The notes: generated by a model from the sequence alone, not told the origin. Shown: positions 32,806 through 45,350, counted from the stretch's first letter. The stretch: 64,000 nt of DNA from Adiantum capillus-veneris (GCA_014529385.2 CM043946.1:37648058-37712057); one strand, 5' to 3'. A program made the numbers and translations.

Positions 32806-33342
32806 TTAAAAAACATGAGGAATATTACCACAATTGGCATGTAGATAAGAAGACGTGTAGAACTTCAAGACAACATCATCCCTCGTGGTCAACATCTCTT
32901 CTTCATCTTCAAACCTGGCTCTTGATAACATATCTGCAACAGGATTATCTCTAGTAGTACTTGCAATATGACAAAATTCAAGGTTAAGATACTTAATATA
33001 GGCTATCCATTGTAGCACGGCAATGTCCATAGTAGAGCAGTTTGCAATCATCCCTATCAATGGCAAGCAATCTATCTCTACCGCAACAGAAGCTCCAATA
33101 AAGTATTCTTTATCGGTCCTTAGAGCCGTAGCAATTCCCCAAAGTTCCCTCTTAAACTGTGGATATCCTCTTTGACAAGCATTGAGCACCTTGGCTCCAA
33201 ATCTTACTGCATACCTGTGTCCTTCAGCATCATCTTGACCTATAGACCATCCAATACCTATCAGGCTAGTGTCAATTGTTAAAATAACTGGCATGTCGCA
33301 TTTATAATCAACTTTCCTCAAGGTCGGAGCCTCACGAAGCAT
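32806..33342 (-). pseudogene. RNase H domain, Gypsy copy 2
   Basis: Open for 178 codons. It shows I-L-T-I-D-T-S-L-I-G-I-G-W (first catalytic Asp), R-E-L-W-G, V-E-I-D-C-L-P and N-P-V-A-D-M-L-S-R. It is intact where copy 1 has three stops. Confidence 0.85.
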
Positions 33343-33375
33343 CTTCTTTAATTTCTTGATAGCTTGTGTGTGAAT

Positions 33376-34440
33376 TTATTCCCAAACAAACCTTTTACCT
33401 TTTTGTAGCAATTGATACAGCACCTCTGCAACATGAGCAAAGTGTGGCAGCCAAATACAATAGAACACACATGCACTTAAGAATCGATGAACCTCAGTAA
33501 TCGAAGAACATGTTTCCTTCATCTTTTGGATTGCTTCGACTTTTGCTGGACTTGGCCTTCTACCTTTAGAACAGCACATATGTCCCACAATTAAGACCTC
33601 CTTAGCACCAAAAGTTGATTTTTGACCTGAAAGTGTTAAGTTAACTTCTTGAAGCCTCCTTAAAACAGCATCACATTCACCAATGTGTTGAGCAACAAAT
33701 TGTCGGCACCCCCTCTGGTCTTTTGCTTCATCTTTTGAGCCTTCTTCACAATCCTTAATTGGTAGATCATCAATGAAAGGCATAGTAACATGTGGGATAA
33801 AGTCCCTTAATACCTTATTAATGCCGTTCATCATACGAGCTACTGAATTAGTAGCACCCTGTGGGGTAGAGTGCACATCCTCACCAAACCAAGAGGAGTA
33901 CGCATTGTAGTAAGATCCCTGCTCTCCAAAGCTAACTAAAATTGATCATATCCAGAATAAAGATCACCCATGGAGTAAATAGATCTACATGCAAAGGACT
34001 CAGCAAATTCATCCACAATTGGGCCAGTACCCACATTGCGGATAGTTACCTTGTTAATTGGTTACATATCCTGAATGAACCTTAATGTACCATTTTTCTT
34101 CGGAACAGTAAACCATTGATTAGAATACGAAGCACATGACGGCTCCAAAATTCCCATTTGAATCTTTTCATTAAGCGAATTGATAAGATTTGGCAAGTGA
34201 GCTTTAGGAACTGGAATAGGACGCAAGCTCCATGGCATGTGTGGAACGGTGAAAATAACCATTGGTGAAACAACACTTGGATCCACACACCCAATCTCAC
34301 TTGGCTCAAAGGCAAAAGATTTACCATGTTTTTTGAGCATACCTTGAAAACATTTGATCTCCTCTTCATTGAGGAAAACGTCTTCTCCAACCTTCAGCTG
34401 CTGCAGTGTCTCCTTAGTAAACTTATGATCTATGTTCTTT
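33376..34440 (-). pseudogene. pol: reverse transcriptase, Gypsy copy 2
   Basis: 34062-34340 has W-F-T-V-P-K-K-N-G and F-I-Q-D-M. 33376-33876 has P-Q-G-A-T-N, the catalytic F-I-D-D near 33775, R-Q-F-V-A-Q-H and V-G-H-M-C. It retains the L-L-Q-K-G-K-R-F-V-W-E link to RNase H that copy 1 has lost. Stops and frame changes between 33876 and 34062 break the palm domain. Confidence 0.88.
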
Positions 34441-35440
34441 GGATCCCTGAGTATAGGATGTCAAGAAGACTCCTTGATCATCCCATCACTTCCTTCTAGC
34501 AACGGTGTAGCCACTGGCCTCACTTTCTTTGCAACAGTTTTGTATTTTGTCTCTACCTGTGCTTCAACAGTTTCACATGAATCATCCTCAATATGCATAA
34601 GTGCTTCATATCTACTTAACTCATCATACATATCCATTGAATGGACCTTAACCACTTCAGTTCCGCTTTGTTACCTATTTTGCATGATCTCCTCAAGCTC
34701 TAACATAGTATCTACATAAGATACCTCTTCAAAGATTCCTGAAATCACATCATCTGATTCAAGCACATCACAACCCTGCAATTCACTTTGGATACCTGAA
34801 ACATACTATTTTTTCCACTTTGGAAAATCATTAAATTTTCTGAAAGATACTGAACCTTCAGATGTTAACCCCAAAACCCCCAAAGAGAAAGTTCTCTTTG
34901 CGAGAACTTATCCTCACTTGTACCACCATAGTCCCGCTTTATAATGGCACTCCGAGAAATCCTCTGCAAACCTCTGCTCCCTAAATTCCTCGCGTATCTT
35001 TGGCATTGGATGATAACGTAGACTGTCCTTATTCCTGGCATGGTCAACACATACAGTCAAGAATTGCACTGATTTCTTACCATCACGACTTCGAACCCTG
35101 GCATAGGCCGAGCCATCATCCAACACTTTGGTTTGCATTTGCACAGCCGTAATGTAGGGTTTCCCTAGAATTAATGGATAAGAGGGATGCTCCTGTATAA
35201 AGAAATTTTGCTTATCACAGACATCCCCTACAATTACCTTAACATTGGCACATGCACCACAAAGGTCGCCTGGAATCATATTGGCAGCTCAAATCCGCCA
35301 TCCATGGTCCACATCAATAGGCCATTTCCTCTTTTTTTGCAAGCTTTTAACCATCAAATTGATCTCCGATCCATGATCTATGAGTGCTAAGACCGGTTCT
35401 TTCGCCAAGGTTCACAACAGTTTCGGTTGTTGCTCTTGCC
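34440..35440 (-). pseudogene. protease and pro-pol linker, Gypsy copy 2
   Basis: The active-site block L-I-D-H-G-S-E-I-N-L lies near 35355-35385 and Y-P-L-I-L-G-K-P near 35160-35190. The linker (34461-34860) is acidic, as in copy 1. A stop near 35287 splits the protease. Confidence 0.8.
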
Positions 35441-36454
35441 TAATGAGTCCTTGAAAAGTGACTCCTTGGTATGCTTTCACTATCTTCATCTTCATTGAAA
35501 TGAACATGCCTTACCTTAGGTATGGTTGGATTTGACACTACCACAGACCTCAACTCTTCTTGTTCTTTAAGATTCACCAAATACTCTTCATAGTCGTCTA
35601 GAATTTCTTCAATGTGGCATACCGCCTGGATCTTCACTGACTCCGGCTCCTGTTCACTTGGTATCTTCCTCTTTCTTTTGATGATATCTATTATCTCCTC
35701 ATGAAACTCACGTTTGGAAATGTCCAAAACATCACCCAGTGTGAGCTCCACTTTGCTATTCAAAATTCACTCTTCAAAAAATTTCTTTAAATTTGTAGCT
35801 AATTCAATGTCAGACTTAAGCTTATATGAGGGTGCCCTGGGTTTAAGTTGCTTTTTTTCCTTAGATGCATCCTCCATCACCACTTTAGGAGCGGGCTTAG
35901 GAGCAAGAACTTCTTCTTTCTTACTGTTGAACCTTGTTGTCCTTTTTGATGTCCCAGGAGCTTCTTCATCTCTTTTCCGCTTTTCCTCCACCATAGCCTC
36001 ATTACCTTGAGAGTACTTCGCAATGAATGCATACACCGAGAGGGAATCCACTGGATCAGTCCACCCCGTGGTTTCTCGAATTGAATTCCCTACTTGCCAC
36101 AGCTTCCCGTAAGTTACCTATCCTGTTTCTGCTATCTTCAAAGCATAAGGCCATAATTGACCCTTGGTACTTGCACCATCATCATCACCCTTCCCGTAGA
36201 CTTGCAGCCCATATGTAGCTGCCTCCACAAGAGCAACATTATGCTGAATCTCTTCAACTATCTTCTTCATGGTGCCCCTACCAAAGTTCAAACGAAGCAT
36301 CTCACATGTTGCCCTAAGGTGTATCTTCTTGTCCTTCCAGAACATCATGTTCCTTTTATAAGCTTCGTCAAATTCATCACATTCCTTAACGTACTTGTGG
36401 TCTTCACTGTCGCACCACATGCATTGGTCCCAGCCTTTGTGTGGTGGCTGTTGT
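35440..36454 (-). pseudogene. gag: gag, C-terminal part, Gypsy copy 2
   Basis: The zinc-knuckle-like C-M-W-C-x4-H-x5-C lies near 36370-36425, followed by L-R-A-T-C-E-M and R-G-T-M-K-K-I. The lysine/glutamate-rich C-terminal segment is at 35767-36051. It is separated from its N-terminal part by the family-X insertion at 36455-39131. Confidence 0.82.
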
Positions 36455-38162
36455 TGATAGCCGTTTTTCAGCTCTTTGTAATTGCCACAGTGAGTTACCT
36501 CACCCTACCAAAATCACCCAAACACTATGGCTATCCCTACCATTTCACTGTGCGTAGGCGTGCGTGAGTCACGGGACTTTTCTCATATCTTCTTTAAAAA
36601 CCCTCAATTAGCTAGTCATTGAGCTAGTTGAGCCAAAAAAAAATAAAAAAATAAAAAATATATAAGTATATTATGGCCCATGCGTATGTAAATATTTCTT
36701 TGTATATAGGGCCTAAATAAAAGATTTTTTCATAATTATTTTGGTATTTATTTAAATATTTCTACCTAGGTGTGTGTTATTTATGCTCTGTACATTGCCT
36801 CACCATTACCATAATTTTTCCTTACCATTTTTCATACTCTTTATTCCATATAGAAATATTTTCATGTAAGATTCTCTTATTTTTGGTGTAACTCCATCCC
36901 AACAAAAATCCAAAAAAACTAGTTCTATTTATGTGTATATTTTTTTCACTATTGTGATTTTTTCCTTCCTACATATATTCTCTATTACTCTCATAAATTA
37001 GAGCACCAAAAATATTCATCTTTTTATGGTAGACTTATAATGAGAGAGATTTATTTTGATCCCTTTATATTTTTCCACCTATATTATTTATATTTGACAT
37101 GTACATATTTTTTAGACCCCTCAATATTTGATTTTCTTAGTTGTACTATTCACTTATATCATGATCTCAACAATATCTTCAATTATAGACCTACCAAATA
37201 ACGTCAAGGGTAGGTGGCATGCATACATGCACTATGGAGGGCTCACTCTTGGAGGTATTCAAAAGAATCATCGAAAGAAGGACCCCACAAGGACCTTGTG
37301 CAGTGGAAAAAAACAGTCGGTTTTGCTGAATTTTTAAAGTTCACTTGCTCTCCGAATTTGAAAAGGTGATACAAACAAAAGTTGTAGCTCGTGGGCTGAA
37401 CTTTTGCCTCAAAAATTTTCATATTTTTTTGAGCTACGAGCTGTGAGATATGATTTTATTAGTGGACCCCAGTTTTCCCATGTTATGCAGCCACACTCTC
37501 TCTTCCACTTTATCATTTTCCTCTTTCACACACACTTCTCCACTCATCATCCCCACCTCTCTCACCCCTCCTCTCTGCACCCTACTCACCTTCTCCTCAA
37601 CCTTGAAGAATAAGAGAAACCATGGTGAACTCATACCTCCCACACACAATTCCATTCCAAAATTGACCACCTAGTCTCATTTTTCCTCCTCCAATTTACC
37701 CATATCTATCAAAAAAACCACAAAATTCAGCCTCCTCTCTTAAAAGACAGCATCATGGTGGTTGATTACTCAGCTTCAATTACCTTGTCTCTCAAGGAAG
37801 GTCAAGAGTGGAGAAAAAATGTATCGTCAAAGCTAGTGGACCGTCAACAAGCGTCAAAATTGGCCCTACTCAAGACACTTGGAGCATCAACCTTGTAAGA
37901 AATCCACCTTTTCTTACCTCTTAAGAGTTTTTCTTCCTTATTTGTATCCTACATGGATACTCCCATTGTAAATATCCAATTCCATTTGTAAATTAATACT
38001 AACTCTACTAACACTAACCCACTATGAAAAGTCCTATCACCTCCATTTCTCTCCTCTCTCTTTCCCCACCAACTTCTTGATAATTCCAAGCAAAAGAAAT
38101 TAGATAAATTGCTGAAAATCTAACCCAACCATGGTTAGAGGAGTAACCCTAGCCTTCAAAAT

Positions 38163-38174
38163 TGCTATAAAAGG
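38163..38174 (+). promoter_or_regulatory. TATA box candidate, family X copy 1
   Basis: CTATAAAAGGAG, also present in family X copy 2 at about 43560. Conservation between the copies supports a promoter role. Confidence 0.5.
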
Positions 38175-38829
38175 AGGGTGTAGCTAGCACAAAAAGGGGG
38201 AGCCATAAGCAAGAGCACTATGCTATAGCTTGAGAAGCCAAGCTCAACCTCTCTAGAAGGAGCTCTTGAGTGGAAGCTCATTGTCTTATGCATGTGCATG
38301 TGTTGTAATAGGGGATTAGCAAGGGAACTCTATGCCATTGTAAGAGAGAGAGTGATCATTCAATTGAGAGTAGGTAATCTATCATTTCTCCTACTAGTGT
38401 AAGCCCAACATTTGCTGAATCAAGGAGGGTGGATTTGGACTAAGCTTGGATACTTTGTCTCTCTTCCCACGTGAAGTAATGGACAACAATGATGTGTAAG
38501 TGTCTTGGTGTTTTTTTGTTAAGTTCTTGATAGCTTGTCTCTAGTGTTGTCATCAATTTAGCCATAAATCCCACATACTGTAAGAGGGCGACAGGGTGGA
38601 GAGGACTCCCCTGGCCTTAAGACAGTGAGTGGGGTGGCTTTTTTTGTGATGTGTTGTGGTGTAATTTACTCAAGCTATGATGAACAAATACTAATATCAC
38701 TTTGATTGGTCATGACAGATTTGTAAGAAGGTATTAGTGCAACAAACACCCCATCCCCCTTCTCTCTCTTTCTTAAATATATAATTGTGTTTGCTTGATC
38801 ATTGCCGATACGTTTCAAGGCAGCCCGAG

Positions 38830-38939
<110 letters not shown>

Positions 38940-39131
38940 ATCTATCTATCTCTCTTTACGCGTCCTAGTTCGCATCCAAAACTAGGTGGTGCCCCAAATT
39001 TGTGTAGGGTTAGGTTGCGGGTTTGTGTGTGTGTTTGTTGTTTTTTCCAACCCCAACCCAATTGAGCAGCACGGGAGCCTTGAAGGGTGTCTAGAGGTTG
39101 CTCTTCTTGTTGCCCGCCCCGGACCGCCTCA

Positions 39132-39990
39132 CTGTCTAGGCTCAGATGTAGACCCCTTTGCAGCTAGTTCTTCAAATTTAACAGCTTTAAAATTCAAATT
39201 TAATGCTTGAATACCTTTTACCAATTCGTCAAGAACTGGATCTTCCACTCTGGGTATTGCCAAGGTTGTTTTCTCTTTAGGTTCCTCTTCCGCAACATCC
39301 ATGTTGTCAGCCACGATCAACTTATCGACTCTCATCTGTCGTTTCATGATCATGTTGACTGCTTCAATGACTACCTTCCAGTCAGATGTTAAGCCCAATT
39401 CTCCTGTTGAATCCTCCAGCAACTGCACTAAACTCTTCTGAAGTCAAGGATCAGCAGCCTGAATGAACATCCCAACCTTCTAATCCCTCATTGAACGTTG
39501 CTCTGTCGAGAACAGTTGCTCGAATTTCTTCTCAAATTCCCGTAATAACTCTCCTGTTGACAGATTTTTGTTCTTCTTCTGCACCCACTTCATAAAGCTT
39601 TGCCTTGTTACTCTTTGTGAATCCTCGAGGAAGTATTCCTCCTGAAGTGCCTTCTTGAAATCCTATCAATTCGGACTTCAACCACCTGAATTTCTTTAAT
39701 TCGGCTCCTAAGTTCCAGCTCCGCAATTAAATGGAACCCTTCCACTGCATTCTGATCATCAATTCCATTCTCTTCCATAGCCTGCTCGTAGATATTGCAA
39801 TATTTGCTAATATCCCGGCCATCAAATCAATGCAATTTCTCAGTAACCATGTGCCGAGCTTTACGGATCCTCTCTTGCAAAATGTACTGTTGTTGGGCAG
39901 CCTGTTGTTGTTGCATGTAAGCAGCAAACTGCTGCATTATTTGCTGCACGGTAGCCTCTTGCGGTGTTAACATCCTTCTTGCTCACCCCA
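39132..39990 (-). pseudogene. gag: gag, N-terminal part, Gypsy copy 2
   Basis: 39132-39428 encodes the segment with T-G-E-L-G-L-T-S-D-W-K, near-identical to copy 1. The glutamine-rich M-Q-Q-F-A-A-Y-M-Q-Q-Q-Q lies near 39900-39960. Stops and frame changes occur between 39430 and 39850. Confidence 0.8.
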
Positions 39991-40002
39991 ACTCATTTCG
40001 TA

Positions 40003-40015
40003 TCGGTTCACCAAG
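40003..40015 (-). promoter_or_regulatory. primer-binding site candidate, Gypsy copy 2
   Basis: TGGTGAACCGATA on the minus strand, close to the LTR end at 40018. It shares TGGTGAACC with copy 1. Confidence 0.55.
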
Positions 40016-40830
40016 AATGTCAGGGGATAATTAAGTGTGCGAAAGGTGAGCCGGGAAGCCACCGGGCCCCTGGCTGTGAGAGGTGCAGGAAAAGAGGTGC
40101 AACAGACACAATTAACAAAAACAGAGCTCAAAATAAACAGGTTACCTTACACCAAATAAGCCACAGTATGCGTGTTTTAATCAAATAATAATGGAAACGT
40201 TTATGCACTTTACAAACTTTAACCTGTCTTAATCGAGGTGCTAATCAAGACGATCAGTAGTAACCGCCTTGGACTGTCTTTTGCCTTCAGCTTCCAAAGC
40301 CATGGGTGGTCCAATCCAGTTTATGGTTATCGAATTAATTCCGGGTTAATGGCTTGGAGAATTATGGCTTGGGGAGCCTAGGATAATGGATTAGGCGAGA
40401 TTAGGATTAGGCTTGGGTTCAAAGTTTGTGATTAGGCATAGAGAGTTTACAAAAATCGGCTTAAGCGGGATTAGGTTTAGGCTCTGCTTATGAGATTTTA
40501 ATGAAATCGAGAGCTTTGCTTGGCTTGAGAGATTAGGCTTAGGCTTAGGAAAGCTTAACGAAGCTTAGCTTGGTCTATGGAGCTTTAGAACTCAAGAGCT
40601 TTGCCCGACCTACTTCTCAAGAGCGTTCACAATGAAAAGGGAAGAAAAAAAACATACTAGAGATTTATCGTCGAGAGCTTTAGATTAGGATGGCTAATGC
40701 CTCTCACCTTCTTCCCCGGAGAGCAAGAGAGAAACCCGATGCTTGGCTATGAGGTTTAGAAGCTTTGGCTTCTACTCCCAGAGAGAGAAAAAACCATGAG
40801 AAGGCCCCCACTCAATCACACGAGTCCCCT

Positions 40831-40840
40831 CTTTATATAG
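40831..40840 (-). promoter_or_regulatory. TATA box candidate in the Gypsy-2 LTR
   Basis: CTATATAAAG on the minus strand, in the element's sense direction. It lies at a position comparable to the TATA-like motifs of copy 1. Confidence 0.5.
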
Positions 40841-41299
40841 GTTGCATGGCTCCCTTACTAAAAATAGCCTACTCATTAGCGATGTCGCTAATGGGTAGCT
40901 CACGTGGCGGAGCCCATCCCTATGACGTGGACATGGCGGGATTTTGACAAACACTAAATGCAGCCCCGCTGGTGTCTAACCTGTGCGCGTGGAGCCTCTG
41001 AGTGTTTCTCGTCTCTATGGCGACCTCAACTGAGGCCCGTGCTGGCGAGCGCGAGCTCTACTTCCCTCCTCGCTGCCTGCGGCCTCTGTTGCTTGCCATG
41101 GCCTTCGCTTTCCTTCTATTTCCTTTGTTCGCACATGCCCTTAAAAGAAAGGGTGGCCAATAGTGGGCGACCAAATCCCCTTTGGTCTCAATTTATGGTG
41201 GCCAACGCCTTTCCTTAGACGGCCAATAGCCTCTTTTCGGCGGCCTTTTTCCCTTGGACCTTTGAGTGGCTGGCTTCCCTCGGTCTCTAAACTTCATTA

Positions 41300-41610
41300 A
41301 GGCCCCACATTAAGAATACATACCGACCAAGGCATCGCCCGCAATCATTGCATTCCAAAAGACGACATTTTTTACAAAGAACTCAACAAGAATTTCTTGT
41401 GCTTTCGTAATAGCACCACATTTGGCATACATATCGGCGAAGGATTTGCCAAGCTTCTTCATTGGCGGCCATAGTCATTGTAAGGGAATCACATTTGGCA
41501 TAAATATCGGGCTGATGCAATGCCTAGCATCCTTCATTGGACAACCACATTAGGTAGGCACTGGTGTACATGCCGACTAAAGCACTGGCAAGCATATCAT
41601 TTTTCCACAG
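41300..41610 (-). pseudogene. captured PPR gene fragment inside the LTR, Gypsy copy 2
   Basis: The minus-strand translation shows S-A-L-V-G-M-Y near 41580, D-I-Y-A-K-C near 41500, F-A-D-M-Y-A-K-C-G-A-I near 41420, and N-V-V-F-W-N-A-M-I-A-G near 41350. These are repeated PPR signatures (GTALVDMYAKCGAL, DVVSWNAMIAG). Frameshifts and stops interrupt them. The order relative to the rest of the LTR is the same as in copy 1. Confidence 0.82.
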
Positions 41611-43556
41611 CAAGCTAGAGCCACGTTGGATTTTTCTTTCCATCATTGCATTTCAAAAACCTGGACAAAAACTCAAAATTCCCAGATAGCACTCCAATCG
41701 AGCCAATCGGATTGATACGGAACCGGCCCCCTATGTATCTTTAACGGCGGCCAATAACTCGGCAACCATAACTCCGATCATTGATCTGAAAACATCGACG
41801 CACTCCACAAAGTGATCACTTCAGGCCCGTGCATGCGTTTCAATTCTGTCACGTTAGCTGCAGCTACCCAATCCTGTACGGATCTGCTACTGACTCAACC
41901 TAAAACTGTCATAACTTCTTATCCGTAGCTCCAATTGACGAGCCGTAAAGACGGGCATGTAGAGCCCTTCAAGTACTTCAACTTTGATTACTAAAAATCC
42001 ATCTATGAACACTTCAAGCATACTCACTGTTTATCATTACCAAGACATCTTTTGGCCCTTTGAGCCGCATCTGGAAAATGTGTCTCAGCTTAATATCATG
42101 CCATTTTCAATTTCAAAAATGTCGGCTGAAGGTAAGGGGAAAAGGCAAAATTCCACCCTAAAATAGAGAAAATTAGTGTAAAAACCCCAAAAATAAACCT
42201 AATTTTCTAAGATTTCCTTCGAGAAAGGGAATTTTGTATGTTTGGAAAAATGATTTTTCTCGAACACTACCTTGCACCCATCAACAACCCTGACTAAGAG
42301 GCGGAGAAGGCGGCACAAAGAGGTTCTCACCTTGCAATTTATATTCAGAGAAATGTTTTTGAAAATCCCTCCAAGGGGCAATTCACACATAGTGAAGTAA
42401 GGCAAGGGTGCGCTTAACGGCCAGTCAAAGGAGAAGGGCACAAAAGCTTTTCAAGTAAAGCAAAGACAAACCAACCTACAAGGGTGGTCACAATGGTGGT
42501 GCTACAACCATTGGCGGAGAAAGAGCGGCTTTCCAAGCGAAAGCCAGAGATGATGGAAAGAAGCAAAACGTCTATTGGCAAAAAGAAAGTCGGAGAAAGA
42601 TGCCGGTGGTCCACTTGAATTCGGAGAGCCACACGCATTGGTAGTGGAGGTGCACACTCCTTTCCATTGACATTCTTCTCGGTACTTTCTCGTGGATGGC
42701 TACTTCATTCCCAACTTCAACTCTCAGACTTCGTGCGACATCAACCTTTCCCGCCAGTTTTCTCGCAGATAGACAATTTTGTTGGACATCCCTCTTCCCT
42801 ACGTCTGCTTCTTGGCTTTGATTTTTGGACCATTTCACATGGATTGTTCAATCCAATAAAAAATCTTGAAAGAAGAAAATTTTTGCACCAAGATTATCAT
42901 ATCGGGTGGACCAATCCATGAGTTACAAGCCTCAAGAATCAAAAATTGAAAGAAAAGAAGAAGACCATTCCTTTATTTTTGTATTCATAGTGGAAAACTG
43001 CATAAAAGGGGGAGTTACAAGAGAGCCTTAAATGCTTGGAGACCCCCTTTTCTCATTATTTATTCCCCTCCATAGGTATTTTGGCATATTCCTACACCCC
43101 TCTAGCTTCTTTCACGCCCTTACCTCATCAATGATGCTTGTCCTCTCTCTGTTTATTGATTTGAAGTCCTTATGGGCTAATTTTAAGCATTGAGGTTCAT
43201 GCTCATACACACTCCTCTCCACCTCCTTCACCATTAGAGCTCATACATGGAGTAAAAATCAGCAAGCTAGCTCGCAATCCATCCTATTTCAAATCTAATT
43301 TACTCCATTAAGGATCCGTCTTGCTCATTTCAACATCCATTTTTGGCTAAAACTCCATGTTAATTCCATCTACTTCTTGACAAATAGCCATACTTCATTT
43401 TTATAAAACCCTTTTTGTATTCCATTATTAGTAACACCACTAAATATCTATATCTAACCCTTCTAATTTATCCACCCGACCTCATTTCTCTCTCCTCTCA
43501 CCTTGACCCTCATTTAAAGTGTGGAGTACACTCTATGACAAATGTAATCCTCCTAG

Positions 43557-43568
43557 AATCTATAAAAG
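43557..43568 (+). promoter_or_regulatory. TATA box candidate, family X copy 2
   Basis: CTATAAAAGGAG, equivalent to the one near 38164. Confidence 0.5.
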
Positions 43569-44036
43569 GAGAGCTTCTTGCACCCATTAGACACCCTCAC
43601 AATTTCTTAGGAAATTCATTTTGTAGTGAGGAGTTCTTGGGATAGAGGAAATCTCCCATTCTAGCCCTAATGCCATCATAGAAGTAGCTTTGAGAGAGAT
43701 CAAGACTTCATCCCAAGGGATAGACTCTCATGATTGGAAAGGGAGTGTGAGTTGAAAGACTTACCCTCATGTACAAATCCCATCTCTCCAATTAAGGGTT
43801 GGATATTTCTACTATCATCTTCAATCTTCAACGCTTGTCATCATGGACAATGTTGTGTAAGTCATTTTGATTTATTTGTGCATAAGTGTGGATCTTTATC
43901 CTTGTTCTTGCTTGGTGATTGAAGTGTTAATTTAAGATGTTTGAAGTGCCCACATGTAAGAGGGTTTTTTTAGGTGGAGAGTGAGTCCCCTTACCCTAAG
44001 ACAGTGATGCCCTTGTGTGTGTATGTTTGGGTTGTG

Positions 44037-44158
44037 TGTGTGTGTGTGTGCGCGCGCGCGCGTGTGTGTGCGTATTGTGCCATCCAAGCTAGCAATCGGG
44101 ATTAATTTTTCAAGCTTACATTGTTGTGATCTCATTGATGCGTTATATTTGGGGTTTG

Positions 44159-44210
<52 letters not shown>
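44037..44210. repeat. GT/GC and CT microsatellites in family X copy 2
   Basis: An alternating GT/GC run at about 44034-44068 and a CT run at about 44162-44210, in the same place as the CT run of copy 1. Confidence 0.95.
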
Positions 44211-44215
<5 letters not shown>

Positions 44216-44391
44216 CCCACGTCCTAGTTTGCACGCAAACTAGTGGTGCCCTAAAGCAAATCACACACAATTGTCTTGCATGGGTCTTGGGTTATTTTAT
44301 ATTGTGTTTGCCCTTAAGTCAATTGAATGACACGGGAGCTTTGAGGGGTGTTTAGAGGTCACCTTCCAGCTGCTTGCCCCGGACCGTCTCA

Positions 44392-44553
44392 GTATATACA
44401 TGGAAAGGTTTGCATTGATTTAGGCACCAAAATAGGTATGGTGGTGAGTATCTTTCTTGGTAATTCAAAATAATGCTGGCATTATGGTGACCATATAGAT
44501 TGTACATCTTTTATAATGAGCATATATAGCTAGCATGCTACATGAGCAATATA
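44392..44553 (-). pseudogene. Gypsy copy 3 pol, RT/RNase H junction fragment
   Basis: The minus strand reads I-A-H-V-A-C-(stop)-L-Y-M-L and K-D-V-Q-S-I-W, then F-P-C-I-Y at the left edge. It joins in frame to the RT end at 58492 once CACTA-A is removed (F-I-R-Y / I-A-H-V-A-C). This proves that both sides were one gene before the transposon arrived. Confidence 0.82.
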
Positions 44554-44700
44554 CAATACAAGAGGCTATTCATATTAGCGACGCTCAAGCAAAAAAATCT
44601 TGGCTTCGCTATGAGCGTCGCAAATTTACAAGTAAATTTGCGACGCTCATAGTGACGCCGGCTGGGCTAAAAAAATAACAGAGAGCGCCCAAAAACTCAG
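44554..44700. promoter_or_regulatory. 5' subterminal repeats of CACTA-A with a perfect palindrome
   Basis: GCGACGCTC/GAGCGTCGC motifs occur here. 44609-44652 is a perfect palindrome with 21-bp arms and a 2-nt centre. In CACTA-B the equivalent (about 50853-50905) has mismatches. These motifs are probably transposase-binding sites. Confidence 0.7.
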
Positions 44701-44747
44701 TTCTCGGATCTGAGTTTTTCGGCGCCCTCAAGCAAGAGCAAGTAACG

Positions 44748-44748
<1 letters not shown>

Positions 44749-44784
<36 letters not shown>

Positions 44785-44926
44785 CTCCACACACACACAC
44801 ACACACACACACGAGGAGAGGAAGGAGAGCGAGGTATGATCCTTCCCTCTCCTCACTCTCATGTTCCCTTCCCCTCTTTCTCTCTCCCTCTCTCTCTCTC
44901 TCACACACACACACATAGTGTTTTTT

Positions 44927-44976
<50 letters not shown>

Positions 44977-45210
44977 TACAAATATAAACAAAAACGGACA
45001 CACACATACATAAACAAAGAATGCACACACACATTGAGAGAGGAAAAGAGAGAGAGAGAGCATGCATAAACAAAAAACGCACACATTGAGAGAGGAAAAG
45101 AGAGAGAGAACATGCATAAACAAAAAACGCACACATTGAGAGAGGAAAAGAGAGAGAAAACATGCATAAACAAAAAAACGCACACACATTGAGAGAGAAA
45201 GAGAGAGAAA
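44749..45210. repeat. microsatellites and minisatellite, CACTA-A
   Basis: CT (44750-44778), CA (44792-44812), CT (44880-44901) and GA (44930-44972) runs are followed by about four tandem units of 50-55 bp at about 45010-45200, each with CATGCATAAACAAAAAACGC and a GAGAGAGGAAAAGAGAG part. The open frames across this region are repeat translations. Confidence 0.92.
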
Positions 45211-45249
45211 CTAATTTAACGTCGTAGGAAACTAATTAAAATTAAAAGA

Positions 45250-45350
45250 CCTAAAGATCTAGCCGATGAGGAGTTGAACTCAAGACCCATTATTCAAGAG
45301 GGAAATGGCATAACCAATCTATCATACTTGGCATGGGTGATAGAAAGGTT
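45250..45350 (-). other. tRNA-like sequence, CACTA-A
   Basis: The minus strand has TGGTTATGCCATTTCCC and GAGTTCAACTCC, reminiscent of tRNA A and B boxes. It could be a tRNA-derived fragment such as part of a SINE. No full cloverleaf was established. The same sequence occurs in CACTA-B (about 51495-51600). Confidence 0.25.

Larger units (their letters stand above)
40018..42120 (-). repeat. 5' LTR of Gypsy copy 2
   Basis: It ends in CCCCTGACA (minus sense) next to the primer site. It aligns with the copy-1 LTR over GATCACTTTGTGGAG and GTCTTTACGGCTCGTC blocks. A TATATAAAG motif lies at 40831-40840 (minus). PPR remnants lie at 41300-41610. The right edge is approximate. Confidence 0.82.
42150..44391 (+). 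mobile_element. family X copy 2 (left edge unresolved)
   Basis: The right end ...CCCCGGACCGTCTCA is at 44391, matching copy 1. The TATA box TCTATAAAAGGAG (about 43558), ATGGACAATGTTGTG (about 43843), the GTAAGAGGG...AAGACAGTGA block (about 43958) and CCTAGTTTGCA (about 44223) follow in the same order as in copy 1. Its right edge interrupts Gypsy-3 pol after F-P-C-I-Y. Sequence from 42150 to 42960 is unrecognised and may not belong to it. Confidence 0.6.

Noticed and set aside
40765-41218. Short frames on both strands in the Gypsy-2 LTR
   Set aside because: No motif, and they overlap the LTR promoter region; the PPR remnant begins only at about 41300.
44609-45190. Open frames of 150-190 codons rich in Ser-Leu and Cys-Val on the minus strand
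   Set aside because: They follow CT, CA and GA runs and the 50-55-bp minisatellite; both CACTA copies show them with different run lengths.
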